Made by a program: the position numbers and the translations under genes | The notes under the pieces: model-generated | What the model saw: the letters and a program-made list of their open reading frames with translations, nothing else | Told to the model about the DNA's origin: nothing | The model's database searches: none | DNA from: Myoxocephalus aenaeus | Lineage: Eukaryota > Chordata > Actinopteri > Perciformes > Cottidae | Direction of reading: 5' to 3' | Length of the DNA: 64,000 nucleotides | NCBI GenBank assembly: GCA_038501785.1 | Contig: JBAMJR010000264.1 | Location: 5,001 to 69,000, forward strand | Shown here: positions 22,279 through 34,429 of the stretch, piece by piece | How positions within the stretch are numbered: position 1 is the first letter of the stretch | How the letters are laid out: each line of letters opens with the position of its first letter

Positions 22279-22938
22279 GATAAACGTCCTCTCTCTCTTT
22301 CTCCGTGCGCGGTCATGTTTCCGGCGGCTTGGTCACGCGGCACAAGACCGACGCGCTCGTTGGCAAATTTAACTCGTTTTTTTACAATTATCTTACAATG
22401 TCGTTAATCCCGTCTGCTAGTATAACTCACTCAAGCAACTAACAACAACAACGTGAACCAATAATGATGGAAAAAGAAAAAGATAAATATGACATTTCAT
22501 TTTCCAAATGCCTTTTGATGGTGTAGGAAACTGTACTCACTGACACCTTGGCTTTCTCTGAAAAAGGCCTTTTTGTATAACTCTGAAATGTACATTGGTA
22601 ACCTAAACTTTTTGTTTCACCTCTGGCAGTTTGCCGCTTACCTTTTGTACCATTTCAGGTTATTCACTGGACCTGAACTGCTTAATATAAGAAAAACTGG
22701 AAAAATGGGGGTGTTCTAAAACTATATATGTCATCTTCCAAAATCTGTTTACGCTCCCATCTGCACTGTATATTACACACTCACCGCCTCTCTGCAGGAA
22801 TAAATGACTCCTGCCTCACAGCTATATATATATATATCTTGTTTATTAGCCGGAGCGATTGGACCTGAGAAGACTTTCCAATCATGTGCAGAACCCCCCG
22901 ACATTAAAGAGAAAGTAATTTCCCGCATCGAGCCGAGA

Positions 22939-22961
22939 GGGAGAGAGAGAGCGAGAGCGAG

Positions 22962-22995
<34 letters not shown>
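22939..22995. repeat. (GA)n-rich tract
   Basis: GAGAGAGC/GAGAGA simple repeat. Confidence 0.9.
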
Positions 22996-22996
<1 letters not shown>

Positions 22997-23756
22997 CGCC
23001 TCTCTGTGAGAACCATTAGTGTCTTTGTGTGAATGCAGCTCAGCTCTGGACTCACTGCACTTCACCTCTGACTGTTTCCTTCCTTCTCTCTCTCTGCACA
23101 TCTACAGTCGCCCTTCATCTACGACAGGATCTTCTAATAAAACCGTCGAAGAGGTTTGATCTACTAGCGAAAAAAATAAATAAAATAAAGTGGTTCATAC
23201 AACTTTGCTTCACCTCCATCTCTTCCTCTTCCTCTCCCTCATCAATAATGAATCCTTTCTGCAGCCGGTTTCTCTGTGGTGGAGTCTGAAGGGAGAGTAA
23301 GTGATGGGGTTTCCACTGCGGAGGAGGAAATGTTTTTCATCCTGCAGGGCAGCAGGCTGACTCCAAACCACAGGCTGCATGTGAGATGTGGACGTAGTCG
23401 TGACGTCACTCGTTGGTTTGTGGACCGCCGCTTTGAAGCCTCGGGTTCGGAGATTTTGCCGTCGCCATCTTGGATTACGGCATGTTGTTTTTAAACGGAC
23501 ATTACCATGTTTAGAATGTGGAGGAGTGACGTAGAGACGCCGTATATGTATCTGGTAGCGGCAGCGACCTGTCAATCACCTTGTAGCCCCGCCCCTAAAG
23601 CGTCCCCTGCTTTATGGTCTGTTTGACTCTAAATGAGCATAATTTACTAAATGAACATCATGCTGTATTGAAGAAGACTTGAAACTAGAGATTGAGACAT
23701 AAACTCATGTTTACAATGTTTACTGAGGGAATACATCAAGAGAAGTAGAGTCATTT

Positions 23757-24600
23757 ATATAGACTTCTATACAACCAGAGGAGTCACCCCCTGGTGGTCA
23801 GGAGAGAGAATGCAGCTTTAACACATGAAGCATAGACTTCTATACAACCAGAGGAGTCACCCCCTGGTGGTCAGGAGAGAGAATGCAGCTTTAACACATG
23901 AAGCATAGACTTCTATACAACCAGAGGAGTCACCCCCTGGTGGTCAGGAGAGAAAATGCAGCTTTAACACATGAAGCATAGACTTCTATACAACCAGAGG
24001 AGACGCCCCCTGGTGGTCAGGAGAGCGAATGCAGCTTTAACACATGAAGCATATACTTCTATACAACCAGGAGTCACCCCCTGGTGGTCAGGAGAGAGAA
24101 TGCAGCTTTAACACATGAAGCATAGACTTCTATACAACCAGAGGAGTCACCCCCTGGTGGTCAGGAGAGAGAATGCAGCTTTAACACATGAAGCATAGAC
24201 TTCTATACAACCAGAGGAGTCGCCCCCTGGTGGTCAGGAGAGAGAATGCAGCTTTAACACATGAAGCATATACTTCTATACAACCAGGAGTCGCCCCCTG
24301 GTGGTCAGGAGAGAGAATGCAGCTTTAACACATGAAGCATAAACTTCTATACAACCAGAGGAGTCGCCCCCTGGTGGTCAGGAGAGAGAATGCAGCTTTA
24401 ACACATGAAGCATATACTTCTATACAACCAGGAGTCACCCCCTGGTGGTCAGGAGAGAGAATGCAGCTTTAACACGTGAAGCATATACTTCTATACAGCC
24501 AGAGGAGTCGCCCCCTGGTGGTCAGGAGAGAGAATGCAGCTTTAACACGTGAAGCATAGACTTCTATACAACCAGAGGAGTCGCCCACTGCTGGTCAGAA
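23757..24600. repeat. 73-bp minisatellite, about 12 copies
   Basis: The unit contains AGACTTCTATACAACCAGAG, GAGTCACCCCCTGGTGGTCA and GAATGCAGCTTTAACACATG. Single or partial copies of the same motif occur at 27857-27925, 37740-37772 and 39541-39660, so a dispersed repeat has been amplified in tandem here. Confidence 0.95.
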
Positions 24601-24876
24601 GGGTTAATACAGGTTTTAGGACACTTCCGGACCAAACTGCCACCTTAACTGCCACCTAAAAGTGCCCTTCCTGCTGCCTGAGAGACCAACTGGCAATCTG
24701 AGATTCCTCTCAACTAGCGCTAACAAAACCTGGAACACCAGCTAGTATATTTCTGGCCGAGACCAACATAAAGCACAACCTGCTGCAGTAAACCCGCTTC
24801 AGGAGTAACGAGCTGCTGCACGAGAGTCAGGTGACCACGGACTCGGGGCCAATCGGTGACCGGTGTTTGTACTCAC

Positions 24877-24971
24877 AGCTGTGCTGGCTGCAGCCTGCTT
24901 GGACTCTTCGGTGAGAAACGTCAACATCAGCTCCACCTTCTGCTTCTCCTCCTCGCTGATGTAGTCGGTGT
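24877..24971 (-). CDS. rnf123: rnf123 exon immediately before the RING exon
   Basis: A 95-bp exon with acceptor AACAG (minus strand; the AG corresponds to 24972-24973) and donor GTGAGT at 24871-24876. It encodes TDYISEEEKQKVELMLTFLT followed by EESKQAAASTA. The human protein has a matching Tyr-Ile-Ser, helical, Ala-rich linker just before its RING. Its first two bases complete a Tyr codon from exon 32361-32102; it ends in phase 0, matching the next exon. The predicted amphipathic helix lies directly N-terminal to the RING. A CA repeat (24987-25018) lies about 15 bp upstream of the acceptor and replaces a normal pyrimidine tract. Confidence 0.93.
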
Positions 24972-24981
24972 CTGTTGGTGG

Positions 24982-24986
<5 letters not shown>

Positions 24987-25018
<32 letters not shown>
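24987..25018. repeat. (CA)n microsatellite at an rnf123 acceptor
   Basis: About 32 bp of CA on plus (TG on the transcript strand) immediately upstream of the acceptor of exon 24971-24877. Confidence 0.95.
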
Positions 25019-25019
<1 letters not shown>

Positions 25020-25029
25020 TAGTCCATCA

Positions 25030-26150
25030 GTGTCACTTTGTACGTTACATCTGCTGAAAGCAGCTCAAACAGAATCACCATGGATTCTGATAAAATATGA
25101 ACACCTGAAGCCTCAGGCGTTCATCACTCTGCATCTCAAGACAATGAACGGTGACCATTGTAATTTAAAATTTGGCGACATGAGCGAACGGTACAACACA
25201 TCCAAAAATGGAAATGAAGCTGGTGCAACAGAGTAGAATTATTATTAAAAAAATTGGGACACGGTTTGTTCAGGGTAATGGATTTTAATTTAATTTAATT
25301 CAGTTTAAACTCCGACAAAAACAAAAAGCTGTTATTGGGAATTGTTCGCCTTCTGGATTTGACAAATTGCTGAGAGAGCAAACAAAAAATATGAAATATG
25401 AATATAAAGTTGGAACTATAAAAAAGGGAGAATAATTAGGAGAGAAAATTGAAGAATTTAACTTCTCAAACTGCTTATTCATTCAAAAAGTAAAGATGAG
25501 AAATTTCCAAGTTTTCAAAATATTATTCAAAGAAGAGAAGTACAAATTAAATCAGTGCATTTTATGTTTTATTCCTATAAAAGGTGGAATGTGTTTGTTT
25601 TGATTGTTATAGACAACCATTATGAATCTATTTAAACATGCTTGCACATACAACGTGACTTGGTTATTCGTCCATTACAATAATTCAAATAAAGACAAAA
25701 GTGCAATAGTATAAAACACCATAATTGCATTAACATGTTAAAGTTGGAGCTGGACAGGTGTGATACTTCCATCACTAATAAACACGTAAGATGATCTGAG
25801 GAAGGATCAGTGAGAGACGCCGAGTCTGCAAATAAAGACGTCTGGGAAACACTCAGAGATCCGTTGCAGCCGGAGCACCGAATATAAACCAGGAAGACGA
25901 GAAGCTGACGTAGGAAACATAAAAAAAGGTTTGTTGCTGTTCTCCGATTGCAACAAAACAACGGCAATAATCCAACGCTCGTTATTTATTTCACAAGCGG
26001 GATCAGAATCGCCTCGTCATCGTGCGCTGAGAACCCATTTCCTCCAGCTGTGATCGAGCCCTTCAGTCTTTGAGATACCAATAGATACGCTAAGCTTTAG
26101 CTGGGATACGAACAGGAAGTGGAATGTCCATAAAGACACCGAGCTCAGTG
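25030..26150. other. Intronic sequence, no gene seen
   Basis: AT-rich rnf123 intron; no coding or RNA feature recognised. Confidence 0.45.
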
Positions 26151-26164
26151 CCGGAGTCAAAGGA

Positions 26165-26250
26165 GCCACTCAGCCTCCCTGATGAGGCAGCGGGCCGGAA
26201 CCCCTGACCTCCCTGATGAGAGGCAGCGGGCCGGAACCCCTGACCTCCCA
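26165..26250. repeat. Short tandem duplication, about 43 bp x 2
   Basis: CTCCCTGATGAGGCAGCGGG and CCGGAACCCCTGACCTCC occur twice in a row, with GAGG/GAGAGG variation. Confidence 0.85.
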
Positions 26251-26267
26251 TCAGCTCAATACTTTAA

Positions 26268-26410
26268 CCCTTCAGGGTCTTAGGCCTTTTTCTCGATTTT
26301 ACATCATTTCTTAAATTCACCATTTAAAAAGGCACTTGCATATGAGATATACACCCATGTGTTACATCAAAGATTGCAGAACAATCTCAGCTCTCTATAT
26401 AATGAGGCAC
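26268..26410. repeat. Dispersed repeat, copy A
   Basis: TTTAACCCTTCAGGGTCT, CTCGATTTTACAT, CTTAAATTCACC and GGCACTTGCATAT are shared in the same order with 31505-31640. The family is not named. Confidence 0.8.
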
Positions 26411-27856
26411 CATTGTCCTAAGGTAAAAGTGTAAAGTGATAATATGGCCCTAAAGCTGAAAAATGTAAGCTTGATTTGTGAAATTCTTCATATCTCTCTC
26501 TGTGAAAACATAACTTTACTCATAAACTTGTATAGTGTGTATACAGTATGCAGGTTTTACTGAATAGAATAACGATTCATATATAAATAATGTGAACGAC
26601 CAAACAAATAATGATAATAATTCATATTATTTTACCTGCAGTGCTGAAGATCGGGCCTTTTTTTTGTTATTAGTATTTTGAAACCGTAAAGACATAAAAA
26701 AAAAGTAATCTTGCTTTCAAATTTTGAAGAAATCTCTCATGTTTAACTTTTGGAAGTCAGGTTAGCTTCTCTTCACATATAATATATATCAATTGCAAAA
26801 GAAAGGCATTTGGATTTGGGGTGCATAGATACCGTAAAAGTGAAAAAAATTCTTCCTCCAAAGTTTGAGGACCACTGATGCAGAGTAGGTGTGTCTGCAC
26901 CTTGGGGGGCGGGGCTTCAGGTACTTCTCATAAACTCAAGCGATGACGCGCAGGAAGTGACGTCTTTTATGTTTCTGATCGGAGCTTCGACTCGTTCGGA
27001 CGTGAATTTAAAACCACGTCTTTCTGCTTATACTCAATCCATAATTTTTTTTAAACTCTCAATTGACAAAGTGCCGGCGTTATTAGTCAAATAGTTCTCA
27101 GTGAATATCAAGCAGCATTTTTGCTTCTTTTCAGTCACAATTCACTAAGTGGTGAAAATAACAGTCATGCTGTCACCAAACAGAGCGTTTGTTCTCCTCA
27201 CAGCCTGCCTCCTTCCCTTCTCTCCACATTCACCCTCTCACTTGATGGATTTCCATTTACTCCCCCTATAACCCCCTCACCCGACGGATCGCCTTTCACA
27301 GCGGGAGTGCTACGCCTCGGTCTGGCCCGTGGTATTGGCTCGTTGGACAGTTGCCATGTTGATCTGCAGTGAGAGATCACGCACTGCGCATGGTATTCGG
27401 AGGATTACGGCGCCTGGAGACAAAGGGGAGGCGTCTAGATGGATAAAACCAGAGCGAACGGAGGGGAAATCAGGGCTTTTTCCGCTGTAAATCGACAGCA
27501 TAGGTAGCAAGAAACAGATCATAAAAGATTGGAAAGGAGAATGATGGACTCTTCTGTTGATGCCAGGAAAAGCCTTTCTGAATTCATATGGGGATCAGGA
27601 AAGCAACATCCAATTTAAACAAATGGGGGCTCAGGAAATACATTTACTGCAACTGCTGTAAAAAAAACGGACATGTTTGGGTTGATCCCGAATGAGTCCA
27701 TGAAAAAGTCTCAGGTCACTAGTTTGAAATCGGTTGGGACAGATTCAGAGTAATAAAAACATGAATAAAAACTTCTGTCTGACTCCCCAGTCTGTGGTCC
27801 GATCAACTTGGATCAGACAAATCGACAAAGCAGACGGCAACCTCCGAGAGAAGATC

Positions 27857-27925
27857 ATGTGAAAGTGTCTTAAAGCTGCATTCTCTCTAATGTCCAACAG
27901 GGGCGACTCCTCTGGTTGTATAGAA
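27857..27925 (-). repeat. Single copy of the 73-bp minisatellite motif
   Basis: AAGCTGCATTCTCTCT through ACTCCTCTGGTTGTATAGAA is the reverse complement of the unit at 23757-24600. It is followed directly by a (GAA)n run. Confidence 0.8.
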
Positions 27926-27982
27926 GAAGAAGAAGAAGAAGAAGAAGAAGAAGAAGAAGAAGAAGAAGAAGAAGAAGAAGAA
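27926..27982. repeat. (GAA)n trinucleotide repeat
   Basis: About 57 bp of uninterrupted GAA/AGA. GAA repeats can form triplexes. Confidence 0.95.
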
Positions 27983-28347
27983 GCTTTGATACCACAATGA
28001 CATCACGGACAAGACTTTGGCGACAGATGTCCGACGTCTATGAACCTATGAAGGAAGGAAGGAAAGAAAGAAGAAAGAAAAGAAAGAAAGAAGAAGGGAC
28101 GCCATACAACATCCCAAAGTCGGACCTCCATGGCGTCTCTTCTTTACTTTCTTTCTCCATTCTTCCTTCTTTCTTCATTCTTCCTTCCTTCTTTCTTCCT
28201 TACTTTCTCTCTTCCTCCTTCCTTCTTTCGCACACTGCGTAGGAAAATACCTTTACTTTAATGAGAGAGTTCTCCTCCTCTTTTCCCACCTTGGTCTCTC
28301 TTTCTCTTCAGCTTCTAAAGGAAACACTGCTTCTACGAGTCTCATAC

Positions 28348-28349
<2 letters not shown>

Positions 28350-28409
<60 letters not shown>
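28350..28409. repeat. (CA)n microsatellite
   Basis: About 58 bp of CA repeats in an rnf123 intron. Confidence 0.95.
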
Positions 28410-28411
<2 letters not shown>

Positions 28412-28979
28412 GAAACTCCTTCCCGTGGTGTCAGTATTCTTCATGGAAACAATAACCATCTCGGTGGGGTTTTGATCCGGACGACGTTTTCTGCAGCCAA
28501 TCACAACAGGAAGTCACCGGAGCCGACTTTGATATCAGCGATAGTTAATTACCACGAGCTAAATGAAGAGCACGATGTCTGCACTTTCCCCCGTTATTTA
28601 TGAGATGTATATATGTAATAATAAACAATATGGCGTCTGTGAATGTTCCCCGCCAGGTGGGCAGAAATGTCCAGCTTTGTCCTCTTTTGAGAGGTGGAAG
28701 TAATAATGTGTTTATTTGTATTAGCTGCACAAACAGAGAGGATTATAGTTTAGGAACACGCTGTCGCTCCAGAATAACAAGAGTACACATGTTTTTATAT
28801 AAAAACTAAAATAGACCAAAAGAGACAAACAGACAAAGCAAAACGACGTTTAAAAAAGAAAAAGACAGGCAGCAGCTGGAGGGACATCACATCACTAACA
28901 CCCCGAGCACAGACCAAAATACTGCAGAAATATCATAACAGAAATATCTTAACCCTGAAGATGAAGTGTCAATCAGCAG

Positions 28980-31148
28980 TGGAGACGAGAGACCAGAGAC
29001 CAGAGAGACCAGAGACTAGAGAGACTAGAGACCAGAGACCAGAGAGACCAGAGACTAGAGTGACTAGAGACTAGAGAGACTAGACTAGAGAGAGACCACA
29101 GACTAGAGAGACCAGAGACTAGAGACTAGAGTGACTAGAGACTAGAGAGACTAGAGACCAGAGAGACTAGAGAGAGACCAGAGACTAGAGACCAGAGACC
29201 AGAGACCAGAGACTAGAGACTAGAGACCAGAGAGACTAGAGACTAGAGACTAGAGACCAGAGAGACTAGAGACTAGAGACTAGAGAGACTAGAGACCAGA
29301 GAGACTAGAGAGAGACCAGAGACTAGAGAGACCAGAGACTAGAGACCAGAGACCAGAGACTAGAGACTAGAGACCAGAGAGACTAGAGACTAGAGACTAG
29401 AGAGACTAGAGACCAGAGAGACTAGAGAGAGACCAGAGACTAGAGAGACCAGAGACTAGAGACTAGAGACCAGAGACCAGAGACTAGAGACTAGAGACCA
29501 GAGAGACTAGAGACTAGAGACTAGAGAGACTAGAGAGACCAGAGACCAGAGACCAGAGACTAGAGAGACCAGAGACTAGAGACCAGAGACCAGAGACTAG
29601 AGAGACCAGAGACTAGAGACCAGAGAGACCAGAGACTAGAGAGACCAGAGACTAGAGACCAGAGACCAGAGACTAGAGAGACCAGAGACTAGAGACCAGA
29701 GAGACCAGAGACTAGAGAGACCAGAGACTAGAGACCAGAGACCAGAGACTAGAGAGACCAGAGACTAGAGACCAGAGAGACCAGAGAGACCAGAGACTAG
29801 AGAGACCAGAGACTAGAGACCAGAGACCAGAGACTAGAGAGACCAGAGACTAGAGATCAGAGACCAGAGACTAGAGAGACCAGAGACCAGAGACTAGAGA
29901 CCAGAGAGACCAGAGACTAGAGACCAGAGACTAGAGACTAGAGAGACCAGAGACTAGAGACTAGAGAGACCAGAGAGATGAGACTAGAGACTAGAGAGAC
30001 TAGAGACCAGAGAGACCAGAGACTAGAGAGACCAGAGACTAGAGAGAGACCAGAGACCAGAGACCAGAGACTAGAGACCAGAGACTAGAGACTAGAGAGA
30101 CCAGAGACTAGAGACTAGAGAGACCAGAGAGACGAGACTAGAGACTAGAGAGACTAGAGACCAGAGAGACCAGAGACTAGAGAGACCAGAGACTAGAGAC
30201 TAGAGAGACCAGAGACTAGAGACTAGAGAGACCAGAGAGACGAGACTAGAGACTAGAGAGACTAGAGACCAGAGAGACTAGAGACTAGAGAGACCAGAGA
30301 CTAGAGAGAGACCAGAGACTAGAGAGACCAGAGACTAGAGAGACCAGAGACTAGAGAGACCAGAGACCAGAGACCAGAGACTAGAGACTAGAGAGACCAG
30401 AGACCAGAGACTAGAGAGACCAGACTAGAGACTAGAGACCAGAGACTAGAGACCAGAGACTAGAGAGACCAGACTAGAGAGACCAGACTAGAGACTAGAG
30501 ACCAGAGACCAGAGACCAGAGACTAGAGACCAGAGACTAGAGACCAGAGACTAGAGAGACCAGACTAGAGAGACCAGACTAGAGACTAGAGACCAGAGAC
30601 CAGAGACTAGAGAGACCAGAGACCAGAGACCAGAGAGACCAGAGACTAGAGACTAGAGACCAGAGACCAGAGACCAGAGACTAGAGAGACCAGAGACTAG
30701 AGACTAGAGACCAGAGACCAGAGACTAGAGAGACCAGAGACCAGAGACTAGAGAGACCAGAGACCAGAGACCAGAGACTAGAGACTAGAGAGACCAGAGA
30801 CCAGAGACCAGAGACTAGAGACTAGAGACTAGAGACCAGAGACCAGAGACTAGAGACTAGAGACCAGAGACTAGAGACTAGAGACTAGAGACCAGAGACT
30901 AGAGAGACCAGAGACCAGAGACCAGAGACTAGAGACCAGAGACTAGAGAGACCAGAGACTAGAGAGACCAGAGACCAGAGACTAGAGAGACCAGAGACCA
31001 GAGACCAGAGACTAGAGACTAGAGACCAGAGACCAGAGACCAGAGACTAGAGAGACCAGAGACTAGAGAGACCAGAGACCAGAGACCAGAGACCAGAGAC
31101 TAGAGACCAGAGACTAGAGACCAGAGACCAGAGACTAGAGACCAGAGT
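28980..31148. repeat. AGAGACY heptamer satellite, about 2.17 kb
   Basis: Array of AGAGACC and AGAGACT heptamers, with nonamer forms AGAGAGACC and AGAGAGACT. Larger blocks (for instance the AGAGAGATGAGACT/AGAGAGACGAGACT blocks near 29970, 30125 and 30235) recur at about 100-150 bp. It lies in the rnf123 intron between exons 32361-32102 and 24971-24877. Confidence 0.96.
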
Positions 31149-31318
31149 CATATATCTTCTCTTGTGTTCTCATCCAGAACATGGTTGTAATATTTATTTC
31201 TATAAAAACAACTTTAACTTGTCGTCACCAAAGTTACAGAAAGTAACGTAAATGTTTTTATATCAATAAATCAAACTTCAGCGTAACATTACCCACAATG
31301 CACCCTTCCCTCTGACCG

Positions 31319-31319
<1 letters not shown>

Positions 31320-31387
<68 letters not shown>
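31320..31387. repeat. (TG)n microsatellite
   Basis: About 68 bp of TG repeats. Confidence 0.95.
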
Positions 31388-31388
<1 letters not shown>

Positions 31389-31504
31389 TGCTAGCAGCTG
31401 GCTAACGTAGCCTGCAGCAGAGAAGCCAGCGGGCTACAGAGCTCTCACTTCTATCCAATTCCACACCTCCAGATTTCTTCTTCTACTTTTAAAACTTGTC
31501 ATCT

Positions 31505-31640
31505 TTAACCCTTCAGGGTCTGAGGTCTTTTTCTCGATTTTACATAATTTCTTAAATTCACCTTTTTAAGGCACTTGCATATCAGATATATACCCATGTT
31601 TTACACACAATTGCAGAACACAGAATGAGACACAATGTCC
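31505..31640. repeat. Dispersed repeat, copy B
   Basis: Second copy of the repeat at 26268-26410, same orientation, with small deletions. Confidence 0.8.
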
Positions 31641-32101
31641 CTCAGGCACAAGGGTACAGAGATTTGTTTTGGTGATGGAAATTGGTTTACCAAAGGTCTT
31701 AGGTTCACAAAAGCAGTGGAATATATGAATACAATGGTAGATATATGTAAATAAATGTCTAATACCAACAAAAGTGTTGTCTGCAGTGGCGGGCCGTGGA
31801 TTTTCTACCTGCGCCTTCAGTGCCGTGTGAGTCATAGTCTGGATCAGCTGTTTAACAGAAAGGCGGAGCTCCACTCAGCCTGAGAGCTCCTGTGAGAGCC
31901 ACGTAGGAGCTCACAGAGCAAGGGGGCGGGGCCTCAAGAGGCTGGCGCATCCAACAACAGCTGAATCTTATTTCTGTGCGTCGCAAGACCCGGAAGGACG
32001 GCGACGCGAGCGACTCCCCACAGCGCCCTCTGCAGGCTTTACACCACTTTTAAAAACAGCTGATTACAGTGTGGAAAGGACAATGAATGAAAAGCACTCA
32101 C

Positions 32102-32223
32102 ATGCGTGCAGGGAGAAGTGCTTGCGTTCAGAGGACACAGCAGCCGCCGCCGCCGCCGCCGCCGAGGGGATCACAGGGGCCACGCCGGAGCCCAGGGGCC
32201 CGACCACCGGCCGGGCGGTGGAG

Positions 32224-32254
<31 letters not shown>

Positions 32255-32361
32255 TGACGGCCGCCGTGGAGCCGGAGGAGTCGCCCTCGCCCAACAGGTG
32301 CTGGATGGAGTGCAGCTGGAAACACGGGTCTGAGAGCAGGACGGAGGACGCCCGGGATATC
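32102..32361 (-). CDS. rnf123: rnf123 exon with poly-Ser and poly-Ala tracts
   Basis: A 260-bp exon with acceptor CAG at 32362-32364 after a CTTCCTCC tract, and donor GTGAGT at 32096-32101. It encodes SRASSVLLSDPCFQLHSIQH and LLGEGDSSGS, then 11 Ser, a Pro/Gly linker, 8 Ala, and SSERKHFSLHA. The human counterpart reads ATSVLLADPCFQL, a short Pro/Ala linker and DRKRFSLQS. The last base (T) joins AC of the next exon to give Tyr, matching the human SYADYIS order. Exact agreement of phase and alignment across a 7.1-kb intron makes the assignment secure. The tracts are encoded by near-pure TCC and GCG repeats and are absent from the human protein. It is the 5'-most rnf123 exon I can see. Confidence 0.95.
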
Positions 32362-32431
32362 CTGGAGGAAGAGGAGGAGGAGGAAGAGTTTAACTCAGAG
32401 CAGCACTAAAGAAACAAAGGGAGCGAACACA

Positions 32432-32705
32432 ACTAATAGCCGATCGTTGATGATCCATATCAACAGATATAGATCCCTTTGTTGTCCATCTGTTCAACGC
32501 TCTGAAGTCTGTTTGAACCATCAACAATGATCTCTAATATCTGTTTTATATTCATGTGAAAACATCTGGATTTATTCTAGTTCATCACCAACGCTACATT
32601 TTACTAGATGACATGTGAACGCATCATGAGAACGTTATCATTTACCTTCAGCCAGTACTCATGTTCACTGAGCAGAGCCTGAACGCATCATGATGTAACT
32701 GAAGA
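32432..32705. repeat. Least rearranged copy of a dispersed repeat that seeded a minisatellite
   Basis: About 270 bp running from ACTAATAGCCGATCGTTGATGA to GAGCCTGAACGCATCATGAT. Its reverse complement matches 1880-2035, and its two ends match 3266-3333 and 6145-6195. It contains ATGATGCGTTCA (minus strand) twice, bracketing one 61-bp segment that is the monomer of the 1105-1934 array. Confidence 0.85.
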
Positions 32706-33039
32706 GAACCTCCGCTGGTTCTCCGTTAGCGGTGCTGCTAACGTTACTAGCTCTCCTCCTGTCGGTCTAAACACTGATTGGTTGTTCACAAAGTCACATG
32801 ATCAGAGACTAGAGGAACATCCATGATGTCCTGATCACATGATCTACTGGATATAAAACTGTGTTTACTCTGTGACGGTTGAGCGGCGCCATTAGTCTGA
32901 GGTTCCCCTCACTAAACTAGACTGAGATCAGCGCTCTGATTGGACGAACAGAACGCTGGATCAGAACCCAAAACATCAAAAATCAGACAGGAAGATGTTG
33001 TTCAGCACAGATCTGAAGACGAGAGCAACGAACACACAG

Positions 33040-33575
33040 ATAAACAAAGAACAACAGATAAAGAAAGAGAACAACAGATAAAGAAATAAAGAAAGAGAAC
33101 AACAGATAAACAAAGAGAACAACAAATAAAGAAAGAGAACAACAGATAAACAAAGAGAACAACAGATAAACAAAGAGAACAGCAGATAAACAAAGAGAAC
33201 ACACAGATAAAGAAAGAGAACAGATAAATAAAGAGAACACACAGATAAAGAAAGAGAACAACAGATAAACAAAGAGAACAACAAATAAAGAAAGAGAACA
33301 ACAAATAAACAAAGAGAACAACAAATAAAGAAAGAGAACACACAGATAAAGAAAGAGAACAGATAAAGAAAAAGAACAACAGATAAACAAAGAGAACAGA
33401 TAAAGAAAGAGAACAACAGATAAAGAAAGAGAACAGATAAAGAAAAAGAACAACAGATAAAGAAAGAGAACAACAGATAAACAAAGAGAACAACAGATAA
33501 ACAAAGAGAACAACAGATAAACAAAGAGAACAACAGATAAACAAAGAGAACAACAGATAAACAAAGAGAACAACA
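33040..33575. repeat. 20-bp minisatellite (AACAACAGATAAACAAAGAG)n
   Basis: About 27 units with AAAG/CAAAG and CACACAG variants. Three overlapping minus-strand ORFs (LFICCSLCLSV type) are products of the repeat and not genes. Confidence 0.95.
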
Positions 33576-33707
33576 TCTCACAGCCTGGAAACGTGTTTTT
33601 CCCTCGAAACAGAAGAAATCTATAAAATCATGTTTTTATTTCTGTTTTCACACAATCTGAGAAAAACTCGATCTGACACATCAGACGTGATGAGAACCTT
33701 TCATGTG

Positions 33708-34162
33708 TCTCCCTCCTCCTCTCCTCCTCCTCTCCTCCTCCTCCCTCCTCCTCTCCTCCTCCTCCTCCTCCTCCCTCCTCCTCTCCTCCCTCCTCTCTCT
33801 CCTCCCTCATCCCTCCCCTAACTCCATCATCCCTCCTCTCCACCTTCTCTCTCTCTCCTCTCTCCACCTTCTCTCTCTCTCCTCTCTCCACCTTCTCTCT
33901 CTCTCCTCTCTCTCCTCCCTTCACCTTTTCTCGCTCCTCCCCATTCATCCCTCTCTCCACCCCCACCGTCCCTCTCTCCTCCCCCTAGTTCTCTCTCTCT
34001 CCCCGCAGCGCCACTCAATCCAACTTCTGTGCATCAATCTTTCATCGCGGAGCTTCCCACAAAACCCGACTCCCACTCACTCACCTCTCCGTCTCTCTCT
34101 CTCCCTTTTGTGTCTTCTGATGACTGATACCTCTCTCTCCCTTTTGTGTCTTCTGATGACTG

Positions 34163-34195
<33 letters not shown>
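33708..34195. repeat. CT-rich simple-repeat cluster
   Basis: CTCCTCCT and CTCTCTCTCC tracts, a CACCTTCTCTCTCTCTCCTC unit (three copies near 33840-33905) and a 42-bp duplicate around TTTTGTGTCTTCTGATGACT (34107-34170). Confidence 0.9.
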
Positions 34196-34197
<2 letters not shown>

Positions 34198-34429
34198 TCT
34201 CACTATTTCTGGACTCTTCTGAGTATCAAAGCTGCTGCTACACTAGAGGTGTGTAGTGGAGTAGTCAGGTGGGAGTACCGTGAAGTTCTGACCCCGCCCC
34301 TTTATACTCCATACTCCACTAAATTACACTTTTCAATCCTCTACATTCATCAGACAGCTGCTGTTACAAATTAATTCACAGATTTGGAATTTACATTAAA
34401 AAAAAAACTATACCCACCTTCAGCAATTA

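Noticed and set aside
32071..32409. Plus ORF rich in Glu (112 codons)
   Set aside because: Antisense shadow of the rnf123 exon with GCC and GAG repeats; the minus frame has splice sites and family similarity.
32976..33581. Three overlapping minus ORFs near 200 codons (LFICCSL repeats)
   Set aside because: A 20-bp repeat read in all three frames; mimics membrane proteins but is low complexity.
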